From the NCBI GenBank assembly GCA_043228905.1, contig JBHGNT010000006.1, positions 496,001-560,000 on the forward strand: a stretch of DNA of 64,000 nucleotides. The letters are read 5' to 3'. Positions 33,022-43,909 of this stretch are shown one piece after another; position 1 is the first letter of the stretch; each line of letters starts with the position of its first letter. The notes beneath the pieces are model-generated. The model saw only the letters and a program-made list of their open reading frames with translations, was not told the DNA's origin and did not search any database. Position numbers and translations under genes: made by a program. The DNA is from Azolla caroliniana (taxonomy: Eukaryota; Polypodiophyta).

Positions 33022-33472
33022 TGTTATTCCTTAGGGCCGGACAATGGCCTAACACAGGGTGTCTACGGAAGACACTTCACCAAAGGGGTGTTACGACGAG
33101 ATAACTTAAGACACAACGATTAAGCAGACTCAATTGGTTACTTAAGCAATACGGCATTAACTCAATACACGTGTAAGATATAACAATTAATACAGAACGA
33201 TAATCAATACGTGAAGATAAAACAAGAAGCTTATATTAATTCTCCGTTAAAGTTTTACATTGTAATCGGGCCTTTATATAGGTCACCGGTGCTGTGTACA
33301 AAACGGTGCCAACCGGCACCTATTCGGAACCGATCCGGATCCGGATCGGCATACCGATTCCGGTCTGTCCGTTCACTACTTAATTATAATCTATTCCACT
33401 TAATTAAAATAGATTCCAAATAGCAATCCCTTTCACATTCTGGTCTTTAACTCCTTTGTCGGCCGGGTAACA
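33022..33472 (-). repeat. 5' LTR of gypsy G2
   Basis: It is 451 bp, plus-strand ends TGTTATTCC and GGGTAACA, followed by the duplicated gatag. On the minus strand its inner end leads into the primer binding site. Confidence 0.9.
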
Positions 33473-34007
33473 GATAGCGATCGACTGGACGGAGGAAATG
33501 AACCGAGAGGTGCTATTGGCGGTACAGATTCGACAACTCAAGTGAAGACCGGAAGATATTGGGCGAGCGATGGCGAGGCTAGAGGAGGCACGGAGGAAGA
33601 AATAGGGTCGATTCGATCGGACACACCAGCTCCAGCTGAAGAAGATTGAGGAAGGCAACTGGCTGCTGGTCTACGATAGCAGACTCGACAACCAACACCA
33701 ATCAGCCCGAAAATTTGTGAGATGGGGGTTTGGGCCTTACATGGTGACAAGCGTGAAAGACAATGCAACGTATCACCTGGAGGAGCTCGACGAACAAGGA
33801 TCGTGGTACCGGTTGCGAGGAAATAGATCAAGGCCTTCAAGAAAAAACACAAAGCGGAATTGGATCCGGAGATCGACGACAGAAGCGCCGATGAGGGCGA
33901 GGAGTCGGATGAGGACCGGACAAGCAACGGACTGGGAGAGAACGAGTGAAGACCTGGCCGGAATCACCACCGCTTCACTACTTGGCACATGTCGGAGGAT
34001 GTGCGGT
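33473..34007 (+). pseudogene. Integrase C-terminal part of gypsy H (resumed after G2)
   Basis: It starts with the duplicated gatag and reads AIDWTEEMNREVLLAVQIRQ, then LQLKKIEEGNWLLVYDS and the GPY/F module RWGFGPYMVTSVKDNATYHL. Stops near 33544 and 33603 show decay. It is collinear with what should follow the core at 25550-26063. Confidence 0.75.
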
Positions 34008-34650
34008 TTGGTGGAGGTGGATGTCGTGAAGAATTCCGGCCATATGAAGAAAGAGGCGTGGATAGGCATGTGAACGAGGGTGTGCAAGTAGGCACAGAAC
34101 ACAAGGACTGACATACAAGAAATGTAAATATGTGTTAAATATTTAAAGTGCTAGGTAGAGTAGTTAATGGGTACTTTATGACCCACACGTACAGAGAATA
34201 AGAGTAAGTTTAGATGGAAGGGCTACCATTTAATTGTGATGTAACGGCCTCCCCTTTGTGCTATAATAGGGGAGGTTTGAGACTGTTTTGGGGATCGATT
34301 GGAGAAGGAAGTGTTGTCGGTTTCAGTGTCGAGCTCTATTGTTCCCTCTGTTTGTATTCTATGTGGTTTTACAGAAGAAGGAAGAGGCCTCTGCTCACGT
34401 AGGAAGCCCGTGTGCTCTCGACCAAACGTCCCTCATTCTGCATGTGTGTGAGTAGAGCTCGAGGCTCTCTTGGCGGTTGTGTCTAGTTGTAATCTTTCCT
34501 ACTTTTCCTCTGTTAATCATTATTTTGCCGATTTTATCCTTGTGTTCAAGCATTCCCTCATTGTCTCTGTTCGTCCCGGGTTCGTTGTGCCTGAGCCCGT
34601 GTGCTCGTTTGTTGAGCTCTTGCAGCTAATCCGGAGCGGTATACGTCTCT
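34008..34650 (+). repeat. Polypurine tract and LTR-like segment of gypsy H
   Basis: A purine tract (GGTGGAGGTGGA, 34008-34020) is followed by TGTCGTGAAGAATTCCGG at 34021. The same pair, GGTGGGGGCGGA then TGTCGTGAAGTTTCCGG, recurs at 36604-36632. Downstream both have a TGTAACG..CTCCC..CTATAATAG-type promoter block (34241-34270 here). The right end is not defined; 34650 is approximate. Confidence 0.45.
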
Positions 34651-36603
34651 GAGCCTGTGCACTCACCATATTGCATCCGAAAACTGATCCAGACCAGAAA
34701 CTTGTCCAGAGATGATCCGGCAAAGTTTTCCGAAACCTGACCCAAACATCCTTCCTTCTCCCTTTCTCATTCCTGCTTACCGGCTCCTTCGTCCAAGACC
34801 CCGGTGGCTACGGACAAGGGCGTAAATAGGACGGGTGATTCTACGCGTCTTCCCACACTTCCTCCTGAAATGATGGTAGTCGGGCCCGAGTGCCCACGTA
34901 AGTCCCAAGAGGAGGAAGGCGGCGGCGTGAGACCAAGAATCACCGGCGAGATGATACGGACAAGGAGCGGACGAAATCCCAAGAATCACCGGCGAGATGA
35001 TACGGACAAGGAGCGGACGAAATCCCTTGGAACCGATTCCGGAGAACTCGGCATTCGGGCCCTTACGCCCACGTGAGACCGAGGAGATGGAAGATGGTAT
35101 CGAGGAGTCCTGGTATGATGCCAGCGAAGAAGGATGCGAAATGGCTCGCGAGAAGGTCAATGAAGAGACCAGGAAATGACCCGACCGGGGACCGAACAAC
35201 GCAACACTCCGATTCGGTTGGAGCGCGATCCGGTCGTGGATTTTCCGACCAGGGCTAGAATCGGCATCAGGGTGCCGATACGGGAGAGGGTGTGGAGTGA
35301 GCCACGCTCTCAACATGTGGAGAGAGATGACCCGGGATGAGGGTCTGAGATAGAAGAGCTCGAGGAGGATCCTTCACACCAGATCTAGAGAATTCGGCAG
35401 TCGGCATCGGATCCGACGTAAGACCAAGAGACTGACGATGGCGGCGAGGGGACGAGGGTGGAAGGCAGGGATAGTTCGTTCCTATGGGTCACCTCACACC
35501 GGATCTAGAGACTTCAGCGGTCGGCATCGGATCCGAGGAAACAAGACCTAGCTACGCGGAAGACACGAGGAGAGTCGAGATGGACTCAAACAAAAGACAC
35601 CCCGAATTTCGGCAAGCAGAGAAACGAAGTTTGGTCCTATGGGATCCTCATGCTGATCCGAAAACTCCAGTTGTTCGGCCAACGTTGCAACGTGAGACCA
35701 AGAGAGAAGGTCGGTGGCGGTAGGGAACTGGACCAGGCAACACAAAGTAGCGGATCGGGAGTTGTCTAATTGCGAAACCCTTACCGACTAGTTACGGTTT
35801 CCGAGAGAGCTGGTAAGGGCAAGCACAGGCGGTGTCGGGCCGGGAAGGCACACCCAGGGCGGAACAAGAGTCGTGCAAGTGGCCATAGCGGGCCGAATCG
35901 GAGCACGACTAAGAGATGGCACACGGAGGTGCCGGGAACGCGGTAACAGGTGCACGACGGATTGCACGGATCAGAGACCGGAAATGATATACGGGCCGGA
36001 GAAGGATCCTCCACACCCGCTTCGGAGATCTCGGCGGCTCAGTCAGAGTGGCGAGGACTGGCGTGGCAAGCCAAGCCTGAGATGCCAAGCCGGTGGGGGC
36101 GAGGGGACAATGGCAAGCACAAGCCTCCGGACCGGTTGCAGCAGCGCAAGACGAAAGGAGGGCCAAGCAGGCCACTGTGGGTGTTCCTCGGATGCAGAGG
36201 ACACCAATAAGCGGAGAAAGAAGAGCGGTGGTGCCGGTACCTTACATACACTGATTCTAGAGACTCCGGCATCCGGCCTGAGAGCCGGTGTGAGACCTAG
36301 AGTGACGAACGGTGGCGGCAGCAAGGATGAAAACCGGGATGACGCAGCGATGGACTGAGGCCAAGCGGGCCACTTTGGGTGCTCCTCAAGTAGAGGACAC
36401 CGAACTTACAGCGGAGAGCGGAGAGCGGAGCGTGCATTTGGCCAAACGAAGGGCCGACAACAAAGCACGTGTATTCCGGGATCGCGGCGAGCGACCTATC
36501 AACGGGTCGAACGAGCCTACGAGGAGGCAAGTGCGAGGAAGAACCAGAGCCGACAGTTCAAACCCGGCAGCAATCGACGCGGCAAGCCGGGATGTGGACG
36601 TGC
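34651..36603 (+). repeat. GC-rich degenerate tandem-repeat region of a gypsy element
   Basis: The region has no coherent coding signal; its many ORFs are Arg/Gly/Pro rich in all frames. It includes a perfect 46-bp tandem repeat (34935-34980 and 34981-35026). A looser family of blocks carries the word tctagagacttc..gcatcgga..gtgagaccaagag at about 35370, 35500, 35650, 36010 and 36250. It lies between two H-type LTR segments, so it is probably the untranslated interior of a deleted gypsy copy. Confidence 0.5.
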
Positions 36604-37400
36604 AGTTTGGTGGGGGCGGATGTCGTGAAGTTTCCGGCACATACTGAAAAACCGAGAGATATTGGAGGGATTGGCAAGGTGCAACGTGTGCACCCATCCT
36701 CATAAAAACGTGTGAATAGTAGGATTCAAGTCGAGACAGAGAATCCCATGTAAGTTGGGATTTATCCCACATTGTAACGCATCCCTCTCCTTGTTCTATG
36801 AAAGGAAGGGATGGTCCCTTGTAGAGGGGTTGCCCATTTTGAGTTAGGAAGGGTATACCACGTAGGTCTAGGGTTTGGTAGTTTTCTTGGTCTTCATCTC
36901 ATTCTTATTCTTAGGGTTTCTACTTTGGTCTTCACCCTATTCTGTTTAGGGTTTCTTCTTAGTTTTCTTCTGCTTCTTCTTCCCCTTCATGTTTGTTTAG
37001 GGTTTGCTTCTGCTCGGTCTCCTGTGCAAGACCCCGCTTGGCGGGACAAACTCGTGAGCTCCCCGATCGACGGCTTGGCAGCAGGCTGCTGTTGTAACCA
37101 ACCTCGGTCCGGCCCGAAGCAGGGGTTGTATCTTTTCCTGTAATATATATATATTCGTGTTTTTTTTGTGCATAATGGTGTCTCTGATGGTGTCGGGTGC
37201 ATAGCTCCACTCCTTTGTTTCCTATACATAAGAGTCGGTGTTGCGCGCACGCTCTCCCTCTCCTTTGTCTCTCTCTCTCCCTCTCATGTTCGGTTGCTTC
37301 CGGGACGCGTCCGGAATCGTCTTCTCGGCATCCCTTCCTCTCTCGTCCGAGACCCCCGTGGTCCCACCCCTTCAATACACACGCGCGTAATAACGCGACA
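36604..37400 (+). repeat. Polypurine tract plus E/H-family LTR (TGTCG..CGACA)
   Basis: The purine tract is 36604-36615. The LTR would run from TGTCGTGAAG (36616) to CGCGACA (37400), 785 bp. Its last 20 bases are the reverse complement of the start of the repeat at 1837, and the block CCCCGTGGTCCCACCCC (about 37361) matches the GGGACCACGGGGG of that repeat. A TATA-like CTATGAAAGG is at about 36797-36806. It abuts copia F at 37401. Confidence 0.5.
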
Positions 37401-39080
37401 ACGGGTTGAAGCAAGCACCTTGGCAATGGTACCAAAATTCGAATCCTCCATGGTGGATCACGGTTTCAACAAGACACAAGCTAATCATTGCGTCTTTATA
37501 AAGAATTATGATGGAGGAAACTTTCTCATCCTCTTGTTGTATGTTGATGACATGTTGATTGTAGGACAGGGCCCGAGGAAAATCAGAAGTTTGAAGAAGG
37601 CCTTGAGTAGGTTGTTCGCAATGAAGGATATGGGTTCGACTAAGCAAATCCTGGGGATGGACATTGTCCAGGACTGGACAAAGAAATTGTTGTGGCTGTT
37701 ACAAGAGAAGTACGTGACAAAGCTACTCCAAAGATTCGGGATGGAAAACGTGAAACGTGTCGATTCGATACTCTCGATGAACAATAAGCTGAGCAAAAAC
37801 CAATGTCCGAAGATGAAAGCGGAGAAAGTTGAGATGATAAAGATCCCCTATGCCTTAGTAGTCGAAAGCCTAATGTATGCAATGGTATGTACTGGGCCAA
37901 ACATTGGATATGCACTCGGCGTCGTCAGCCGATTCATATGAGCAACCCTAACAAAGAACATTTGACGGCAGTCAAATGAAATCTTCAGTACCTGAGAGGC
38001 ACCTCGAGCATGTGTCTTTGATTTGGCTCAAGTAACCCCACATTGGAAGGTTTTACCGATTCAGACATGTCGGCTGATGTGGATACTAGTCGATCCACGT
38101 CCGGATATGTAATGACTTATGCAGGGGGAGTTGTCTCGTGGCAGTCGAGGCTACAGAGGTCGTGGCGCTGCCAACCATGGAAGCCGAGTATATGGCCGCA
38201 GCGTAAGCCCGCAAAGAAATCATATGGGTGAAGGAGTTTATCAGAGAGTTGGGAATTTGGCAAGATGAATTCCGACTCTACTACAACAACTAGAGTGTTA
38301 TCCACCTTGCGAAGAATATTGCCTAGCACTCAAGGACCAAGCATATCCAGAGGAGATACCATTGGCTCTGGGAGTGGGTAGAAGAGAAAGAGTTTTCTCT
38401 AGTGAAAGTGCACACAACTGAAAACGGATCAAACATGCTAATGAGGGTGATGTCGGCCGAGAAGTTGAATGCCTACCAACAAAGAGTTGGATTGACAAAG
38501 TAACCCATGCTAGAGTGATGGGGGAGTTTGTTGGGAAAATAGGTCCCTCTAGATGGGAGGAGCTGAATGGAATACAATCGATAGGTAAACTTGATCGAGG
38601 CCGAAAATCGACTTATCAATAATCAGTAATCGACTCGGCTAGTAGCCGAATTGGGAGACTATATTTGTAAATAGTGTTAATGGGCCATATTTGTAAATAG
38701 CCCTGAATGTTGTATTAGTATAAATATAGTTAGGGCAAGTAGTTAGATGTGTAGTTGATCATTGTTCATATAGTTAGAGAAGGGTGTTGCCCCTCTAACT
38801 GTGAAGAGAGAGAGTGTGAGTGTAACTCTGTAGCTATTAGTAGACGAAGAAGAGTTCAAGGTTGTTGCCTTAAATCCTCTTGTTGTACTCCTCCCCTTAT
38901 ACTAATTTGTTTTGGAGTTTGTGGACTCCACGTGGTTTTTCCCATTCGAGTTTTCCACGTTAAAAATACTCGTGTCTCTTTGAGTTTCCGTTTATTGTTG
39001 TCTGTCTATGTACCGTTTTCGATCTTTGCACCTTGCATACGAATACAATTAATAGGTTACTCGCGGTCACGATCCTAACA
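37401..39080 (+). mobile_element. 5'-truncated copia element F (RT, RNase H, 3' LTR)
   Basis: It begins inside RT at GLKQAPWQWYQKF and keeps LLYVDDMLIVG (about 37536-37568), then HxxN-type copia RT end and RNase H (GFTDSDMSADVD, then HLAKN in another frame). Stops at 37939 and elsewhere and a frameshift near 38150 disable it. A polypurine tract (GATGGGGGAG, about 38517-38526) precedes the 3' LTR 38529-39080. Protein similarity to copia A is high (KTQA-H-VF-K--DGG-FLILL motif shared). No gag, protease or integrase remains. Confidence 0.8.
38529..39080 (+). repeat. 3' LTR of copia F
   Basis: 552 bp, TGTTGGGAAAATAGG to GATCCTAACA. It is the reference for recognising the solo LTR at 24068. Confidence 0.75.
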
Positions 39081-39659
39081 AATGAGTCAACTATACATAA
39101 GATGACCAAAAGGACTATTGAAGTCCGAAGGGTAACTTTTCCCGAAGTGTTGGCCCTTCATGACGGCCCAACTCATAACACGAGGTCAGCGTCACGGGTA
39201 GCCAAATCCTCTAGCATCGAATCAGCTCTGACTGATTTGGCACAGCCGAACGTTTTGGCTCTGAACCATTCGACCCAGACACCCAATCAGGCTAGCCCAA
39301 TCATACGAAGGAGATCTGAGAGACTGTAGCAGCCTCCGGAGATGTACTCTCGTGGAATCTTCTTCATGGATGTTGGCAAGCTAATGTCATATGAAGAAGC
39401 ATCGGCATCTTCCGAGTTTACCAGATGGCACCTAACGATGGAGTTAGAGATGAACTCCATTCCATAAAATCATACTTGGGACTTGGTCAAACTACCAAAA
39501 AATCAATGTGTTCTTCCATGCAAGTGTGTCTATAGACTAAAAGAGAAATCTGATTTGGCCACCCCAAAATTCAAGGCCAGACTAGTAGCAAAAGGGTTTC
39601 GACAAGAAAGTGATGTCGACATCAACAAAATCTTTTCAACAGTGCTAAAACTAATAACC

Positions 39660-40265
39660 TGACGGGAACCCAACGTTCCTTATGCACAACGCTCGGCCAC
39701 AACCGAGCTTAGAATGATACACAGAAAAAACGGGAAATAAAACACGACACAAAGAGGAGGAAGATACACAGGAGGTTTACGTGGAAAACCCCAAACTAGG
39801 GGAAAAAACCATGGCAGCCCACAGGCTGCAAACTGTCACTATGTAAGAATGTACAACAGTGAGTTCACTAAGGCAACGACCTCGTGCTCACAGATCTTCG
39901 CCACAGGCGGCGGTTACAACAGAGGCAACGACCTCTTTCTCTCTCTCTCTCTCTCTGTACAGTTACGCACACTAATCTCGTGCAAAACAGAAAATGACAA
40001 CAACTCTCTTTCTAAAAGTTTGCCCTAAGTCATATTTATACTAATAGGAGTTTTCGGCTATTTACAAATTTAGCCTCGATGGGCTCTCAGAAAACATATT
40101 TACGAATATGTCTCTTCATCCGGCTCATACCGGGCCTGCACCATCCGGCTCTCCGTTGCCGGGTCCTCCTCATCCGGTTTCGGCCTCGGCCTATCGGCCT
40201 CAGCCGAGTTTGTTCATCGGCACTGATCTTCTCCCTTCCCATCCGGAGGGACCTGTCTCCCAACA
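39660..40265 (-). repeat. Solo copia LTR in the RT of B2
   Basis: On the minus strand it begins TGTTGGGAGACAGGTCCCTC, the A/F-type LTR start, and ends CCCGTCA. It is 606 bp and flanked by taacc (39655-39659) and caacc (40266-40270), a 5-bp duplication with one change. A CT microsatellite lies at about 39930-39957. Confidence 0.8.
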
Positions 40266-41420
40266 CAACCCTACACTTTATGCTCGGCGTCGTGGCAGCC
40301 GAGAACATGGATTTGATTTAGCTATATTTAAAAATGGCATTCCTTCATGGTGACCTAGAGGAGGAAATTTATATGGAGCAGCCGAAAGGCTTCGTGGTAT
40401 TAGGTTAGGAACATCTAGTCTCCCGACTCATGAATAGTCTATATAGCCTGAAGCAAGCACCACTGCAGTGGTACAAGAAGTTTGATGACTTCATCCAAAC
40501 GGTTGGCTTCTTAAAGAACGATGAGGACCACTACCTGCCTCTTTACCAAAACAGCTCAAGCTGGATCACCCATCCTCCTCCTCATTTACGTGGACAACAT
40601 AGTACTCTTCGGCTAGCCGGAGAGCTCGCTGAACTTGTTCAACAATTGCAGTTGAAGTTCGCCATGAAGAACCCTGGTCCGGCGAGACAGATTCTCGGGA
40701 TGAAGATTTTTCAGCTTCGGAATCAGCGACAATTGTTCCTGTCACAAGCTAACTACGTGGCTTGTGTCCTTGAACGCTTCAACATGCAGTCGGCCAAATC
40801 TGCTTCAACCCAGCTCCAAATTAGTCTTCGGATGTCTCAATGAGACTGCCTGACATCTGGGCTTATGGCTCGGTCGGCTAGTGCACACGTTTCGACAAGT
40901 CAACTCCGACTCGACTCCAATTAGGTATAGCAACAGTCAGGGTGTTGTCGCTTAATCAAGAAATATGGTTCAACACGACGCATTGAAGCATATAGACATG
41001 AGATATCACTTCATTTAGGACTTTGTCATTTTAGGGAAAATCAACTTCAAAAAGATATCTACAATCGATAATGTTGCAAATGGGATGACCAAGTGTCTTC
41101 CAGTTGATCAATTCCAATCCCTTCAGCACTAAATGGGCGTAACGAAGAATCAATCTGATTGAGTTGAACATTTAGGATGGTTTCGGATTATCGGCAATCA
41201 ACATAGCCAACTAGACTTTAGACTCTCCAATCGGGATTCCCTTTCGGACTAGTTCATTCGGCTTTAGCTCTTCCAGCCTCAGCTGACCCGGCCATGTCCT
41301 AGATGTTGTTGATTCGAACAAAAGCTTACTAGTCTTGTTCGACAACCTTTTGTATACATCTGTATTTTCTGTTTATTCTCTTGATTACAAATTTTTGTGT
41401 ATACGCCCATTATGCGGGAG

Positions 41421-41772
41421 TGTCGAATATGGGAAATAATGGACGTATTCACACTGTCCTATTTGGACATACTAGGTTTTAGGCTATTTATGTAAATAGT
41501 GGAAAGGGCATTTGACCTAAGTCAGTTGGTATTTAAACTAACTCTTGTAACCTGGTTGCTATTGTTCATGTTGTAATGTGCCATTGTAACATTGGGCATA
41601 ATAATACAGTTACATTGTCTTGTGCCTACTTTGGTGCCTCTCTATCTTTCTTGTTGATCTTGTCTTATGATTCATTTTTCTTGTGTTAACAATTTGCTCC
41701 TTTGTATCATCTCAAGATCTTCAACTCTAAGTGCGATGAGTTGGTTCCGCATCCTAACGGCCACCTACAACA
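41421..41772 (+). repeat. 3' LTR of copia B2
   Basis: TGTCGAATATGGG to CTACAACA, preceded by a short GCGGGAG purine stretch. Collinear with the B1 LTR at 10198-10543. Confidence 0.6.
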
Positions 41773-41824
41773 CCCATGACCACCTGGTCTCCATTGGAGA
41801 ACTTTACCAACAAAGCTACATCCA

Positions 41825-41859
<35 letters not shown>

Positions 41860-42104
41860 CAAAAGCACATAATCATATTAATTGTATGTAAAAAATCCAC
41901 AGTTCCAACATTTCTTAGTCTCCTCTACCTATCTATCCTATGTAGGGAGAGGGACGTCCTGTAATGCCATTAGAAAACCTGAATATGCATTTGAGAAAAT
42001 TTTCCCCACATGCTCTAACATCCAGAAATTCCACATAAGAATACCTTTCAACGTCTTCATATAGACTTTCACCCCATGTTTACTATCAAACATGAAAGCA
42101 TTAC
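41773..42104. other. SINE fragment and spacer
   Basis: 41773-41822 is a minus-strand piece of tRNA-like head 1 (CCCATGACCACCTGG..AAGCTACATCC). A CT run follows (about 41830-41858). The rest is unannotated; attac at 42100-42104 is the target duplicated by element C. Confidence 0.5.
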
Positions 42105-42538
42105 TGTTAAGAATTAGGTAATTAACTACGGTTTAATTAGTACCTAATTATGTGATTAAGCATCGAAAGATTATGTGATGTGTGTGTATGTATGTGAGAG
42201 TGTGAGAAGAAGAGAGAAAGAACACTTATGAACAACGAGACAAGATTGGGGATGATTAACTATATTAAAAAGCATCATCTAATACAAAAATACCCACAAT
42301 GAGGTATATATACATCTCATGTGCAAAGGTGTACATGTGTGAGTAGAATATAGGTACAAAGGTGCAAGTCCTATATTAAATGAACATGGGAGTGGAGGAT
42401 CTACAATGTATCCCACTCAAGTACAAAATCCTACTTAAGGCTTTAAGGTCAACATACTAACTAGATTCTATCTAAGTAACTACTAAGTTACGTGCATTGA
42501 CTCAACGAGTAAACTAAGTTGAGCTCGATATCTCAACA
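42105..42538 (-). repeat. 3' LTR of element C
   Basis: 434 bp, TGTTAAGAATTAGG to CTCAACA on plus. It shares nearly all of its sequence with 51907-52371 and with the solo LTR at 9719-10190. Confidence 0.88.
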
Positions 42539-42556
42539 CGCTCCCTCAAGCTCAAG

Positions 42557-43362
42557 TGTGAGACGTCTAACATCCGGTTTTGCTTTCACCATTGTCCAGC
42601 TTTCGATGTCGGCTTCTGTTCCGCTTTCGACATCGACAATTTCGTGGCAGTTTCAGTTCCTCCCCCTCCAGCCTCTAACGAAGGCTTGGGTTGATTGCTT
42701 TCACCCATCGTGGTTCACGAGGCAGTTCTATACAGCTCTTGGGCTCTTGTTCGGCGGCTACCTTTATCGCGAAGGTATAATGATGGGTCATGTACTCATT
42801 GTAACCGAGTCGAGTGACGGGGTTCTTCTCTCGAGATGAGTGTTGAAGTTTTTCGGTCGCCGATGTGAGCACCTTATGTACTCCAGGTGTCTGCATGATG
42901 GGTACACCAAACTCATTGTCCAGTGAGGGAGCCGACACATCCGAATCACTGTCATCGGGGTGATCGACTTCGTATTCAGGCATTTGACCTTTGCCTTTGT
43001 CCAAGTTCGTACTTGGCCGCGACGTGATTGGAATGCTTGAAGGCTCGGGTGGGCTCGGATTGTCCTTTGGTAGAGGACTTGTCTAAATATCGTCCTCCGA
43101 GTTGACGTTCAACTCTTCCTCAGTTGGGTTAGGTGGAACCGAATCGAGCTTATACCATGATGCCGATTCGTAGAAGACTGCGTCTCGACTCACCTGAACC
43201 GCTCGAGTTGAAGGGTTATAGCACGTGTATGCCTTCTTCTCAAATGAGTATCCTACGAGCATACATTTCTCAGATTTCGTGTCGGGCTTCTGTCGTTGTT
43301 CGTTCAAGCTGCGTACATTTGCAATGCTTCCGAACACTTTGAGGTGCGACAGGATCGGCTTT
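42557..43362 (-). pseudogene. Element C: integrase C-terminal part and linker (3' of insertion D)
   Basis: From 43362 downward the minus strand reads KPILSHLKVFGSIANV.., EKCMLVGYSFEKKAY and VQVSRDAVFYESASWYK, the copia integrase C-terminal motif set. It continues into an acidic linker (DKGKGQMPEYEVDHPDD) ending near EPRWVKAINPSLR, the point where RT should begin. Instead about 120 bases of unrelated sequence lead to the polypurine tract. Confidence 0.7.
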
Positions 43363-43809
43363 TGTTGAGCAGACAAGCTCAACCGGATCCGGATCGGCTG
43401 AATAAGCTGGACCCGGATCGGTATCCGGAACGAAGAACCAGATAGGTATCTGGATTTGTTTCCAGAACCAAGAGTCGGATCGGATTGTAACCAGTAGGTT
43501 GTTAGACGTCTACAATCTGAGCCTAGTATGTAAGCATATTCCTTGGAGTTAGTGTCAGTCGCTCGTATGAGCATTGAAGTACTTGTTAGTACTTCAGTCA
43601 GTCCTTTTAAGAACTTATATAAAAAGTGTTCTGTAGGACATTTGTATGTACATAGTGTTATTATTTTGAATAGATTTTATGTTGTTTTTCTCTCTCTGTC
43701 TCTCCCACTCTCTATTTGTGTAATTCAAGCTTCCATTAAACCTGTGTGTATTTTTTGTTGTTATCTGGGTAAACCGGTTTGTCAAAGCTTTTGCATATAA
43801 ACTTTGACA
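43363..43809 (+). repeat. 5' LTR of copia D
   Basis: It begins TGTTGAGCAGACAAGC, pairs with the 3' LTR, and is followed by the primer binding site without a gap. Confidence 0.88.
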
Positions 43810-43909
43810 TGGTATTAGAGCGCGAGGGTTGAGAACCTCTGTTGTCGACAATTGCTCAAAACAGACAAACCCTAATCATCGGTAATGAATAGAAGAATGA
43901 AAGGAAGAT

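Larger units (their letters stand above)
26064..33472 (-). mobile_element. Complete gypsy-type LTR element G2 (7.4 kb, lacks PR-RT-RNase H), nested in gypsy H
   Basis: Its LTRs are 26064-26510 (447 bp) and 33022-33472 (451 bp), TGTTATTCC..GGGTAACA, and are nearly identical. Perfect 5-bp duplications gatag flank it (26059-26063, 33473-33477). On the minus strand a TGGCGACC-type primer binding site lies a few bases inside the 5' LTR (plus about 33004-33015). Order on the minus strand: gag (32966 to 31731), gag tail/junction to integrase His/Cys region (about 31715-30924), integrase core (30893-30330), integrase C-terminus (30285-29779), then a very long extra sense ORF (29552-26564). Protease, RT and RNase H are missing between gag and integrase, so the copy is non-autonomous. 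Confidence 0.88.
39081..41772 (+). mobile_element. 5'-truncated copia element B2, RT split by a solo LTR
   Basis: It starts in the integrase-RT linker (TKRTIEVRRVTFPEV), continues into RT (RLVAKGFRQESDVDINKIF) up to 39659, is interrupted by the solo LTR 39660-40265, and resumes with MAFLHGDLEEEIYMEQPKGF. The catalytic box reads YVDN instead of YVDD, in a frame offset from its surroundings. RNase H remnants (40860-41140) match the B1 fragment. The 3' LTR is 41421-41772. Its end lies in a SINE-like sequence (CCCATGACCACCTGG). Confidence 0.75.

Noticed and set aside
35781-36772. Many ORFs of 77-161 codons in all six frames
   Set aside because: The GC-rich repeat region has few stops by composition. 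No frame is consistently protein-like and none has a recognisable domain.
37168-37941. A 257-codon plus ORF starting MHNGVSDGVG
   Set aside because: It is a chance fusion: the first part reads through the E/H LTR and its CT repeats, and the second part is the RT of copia F from 37401.
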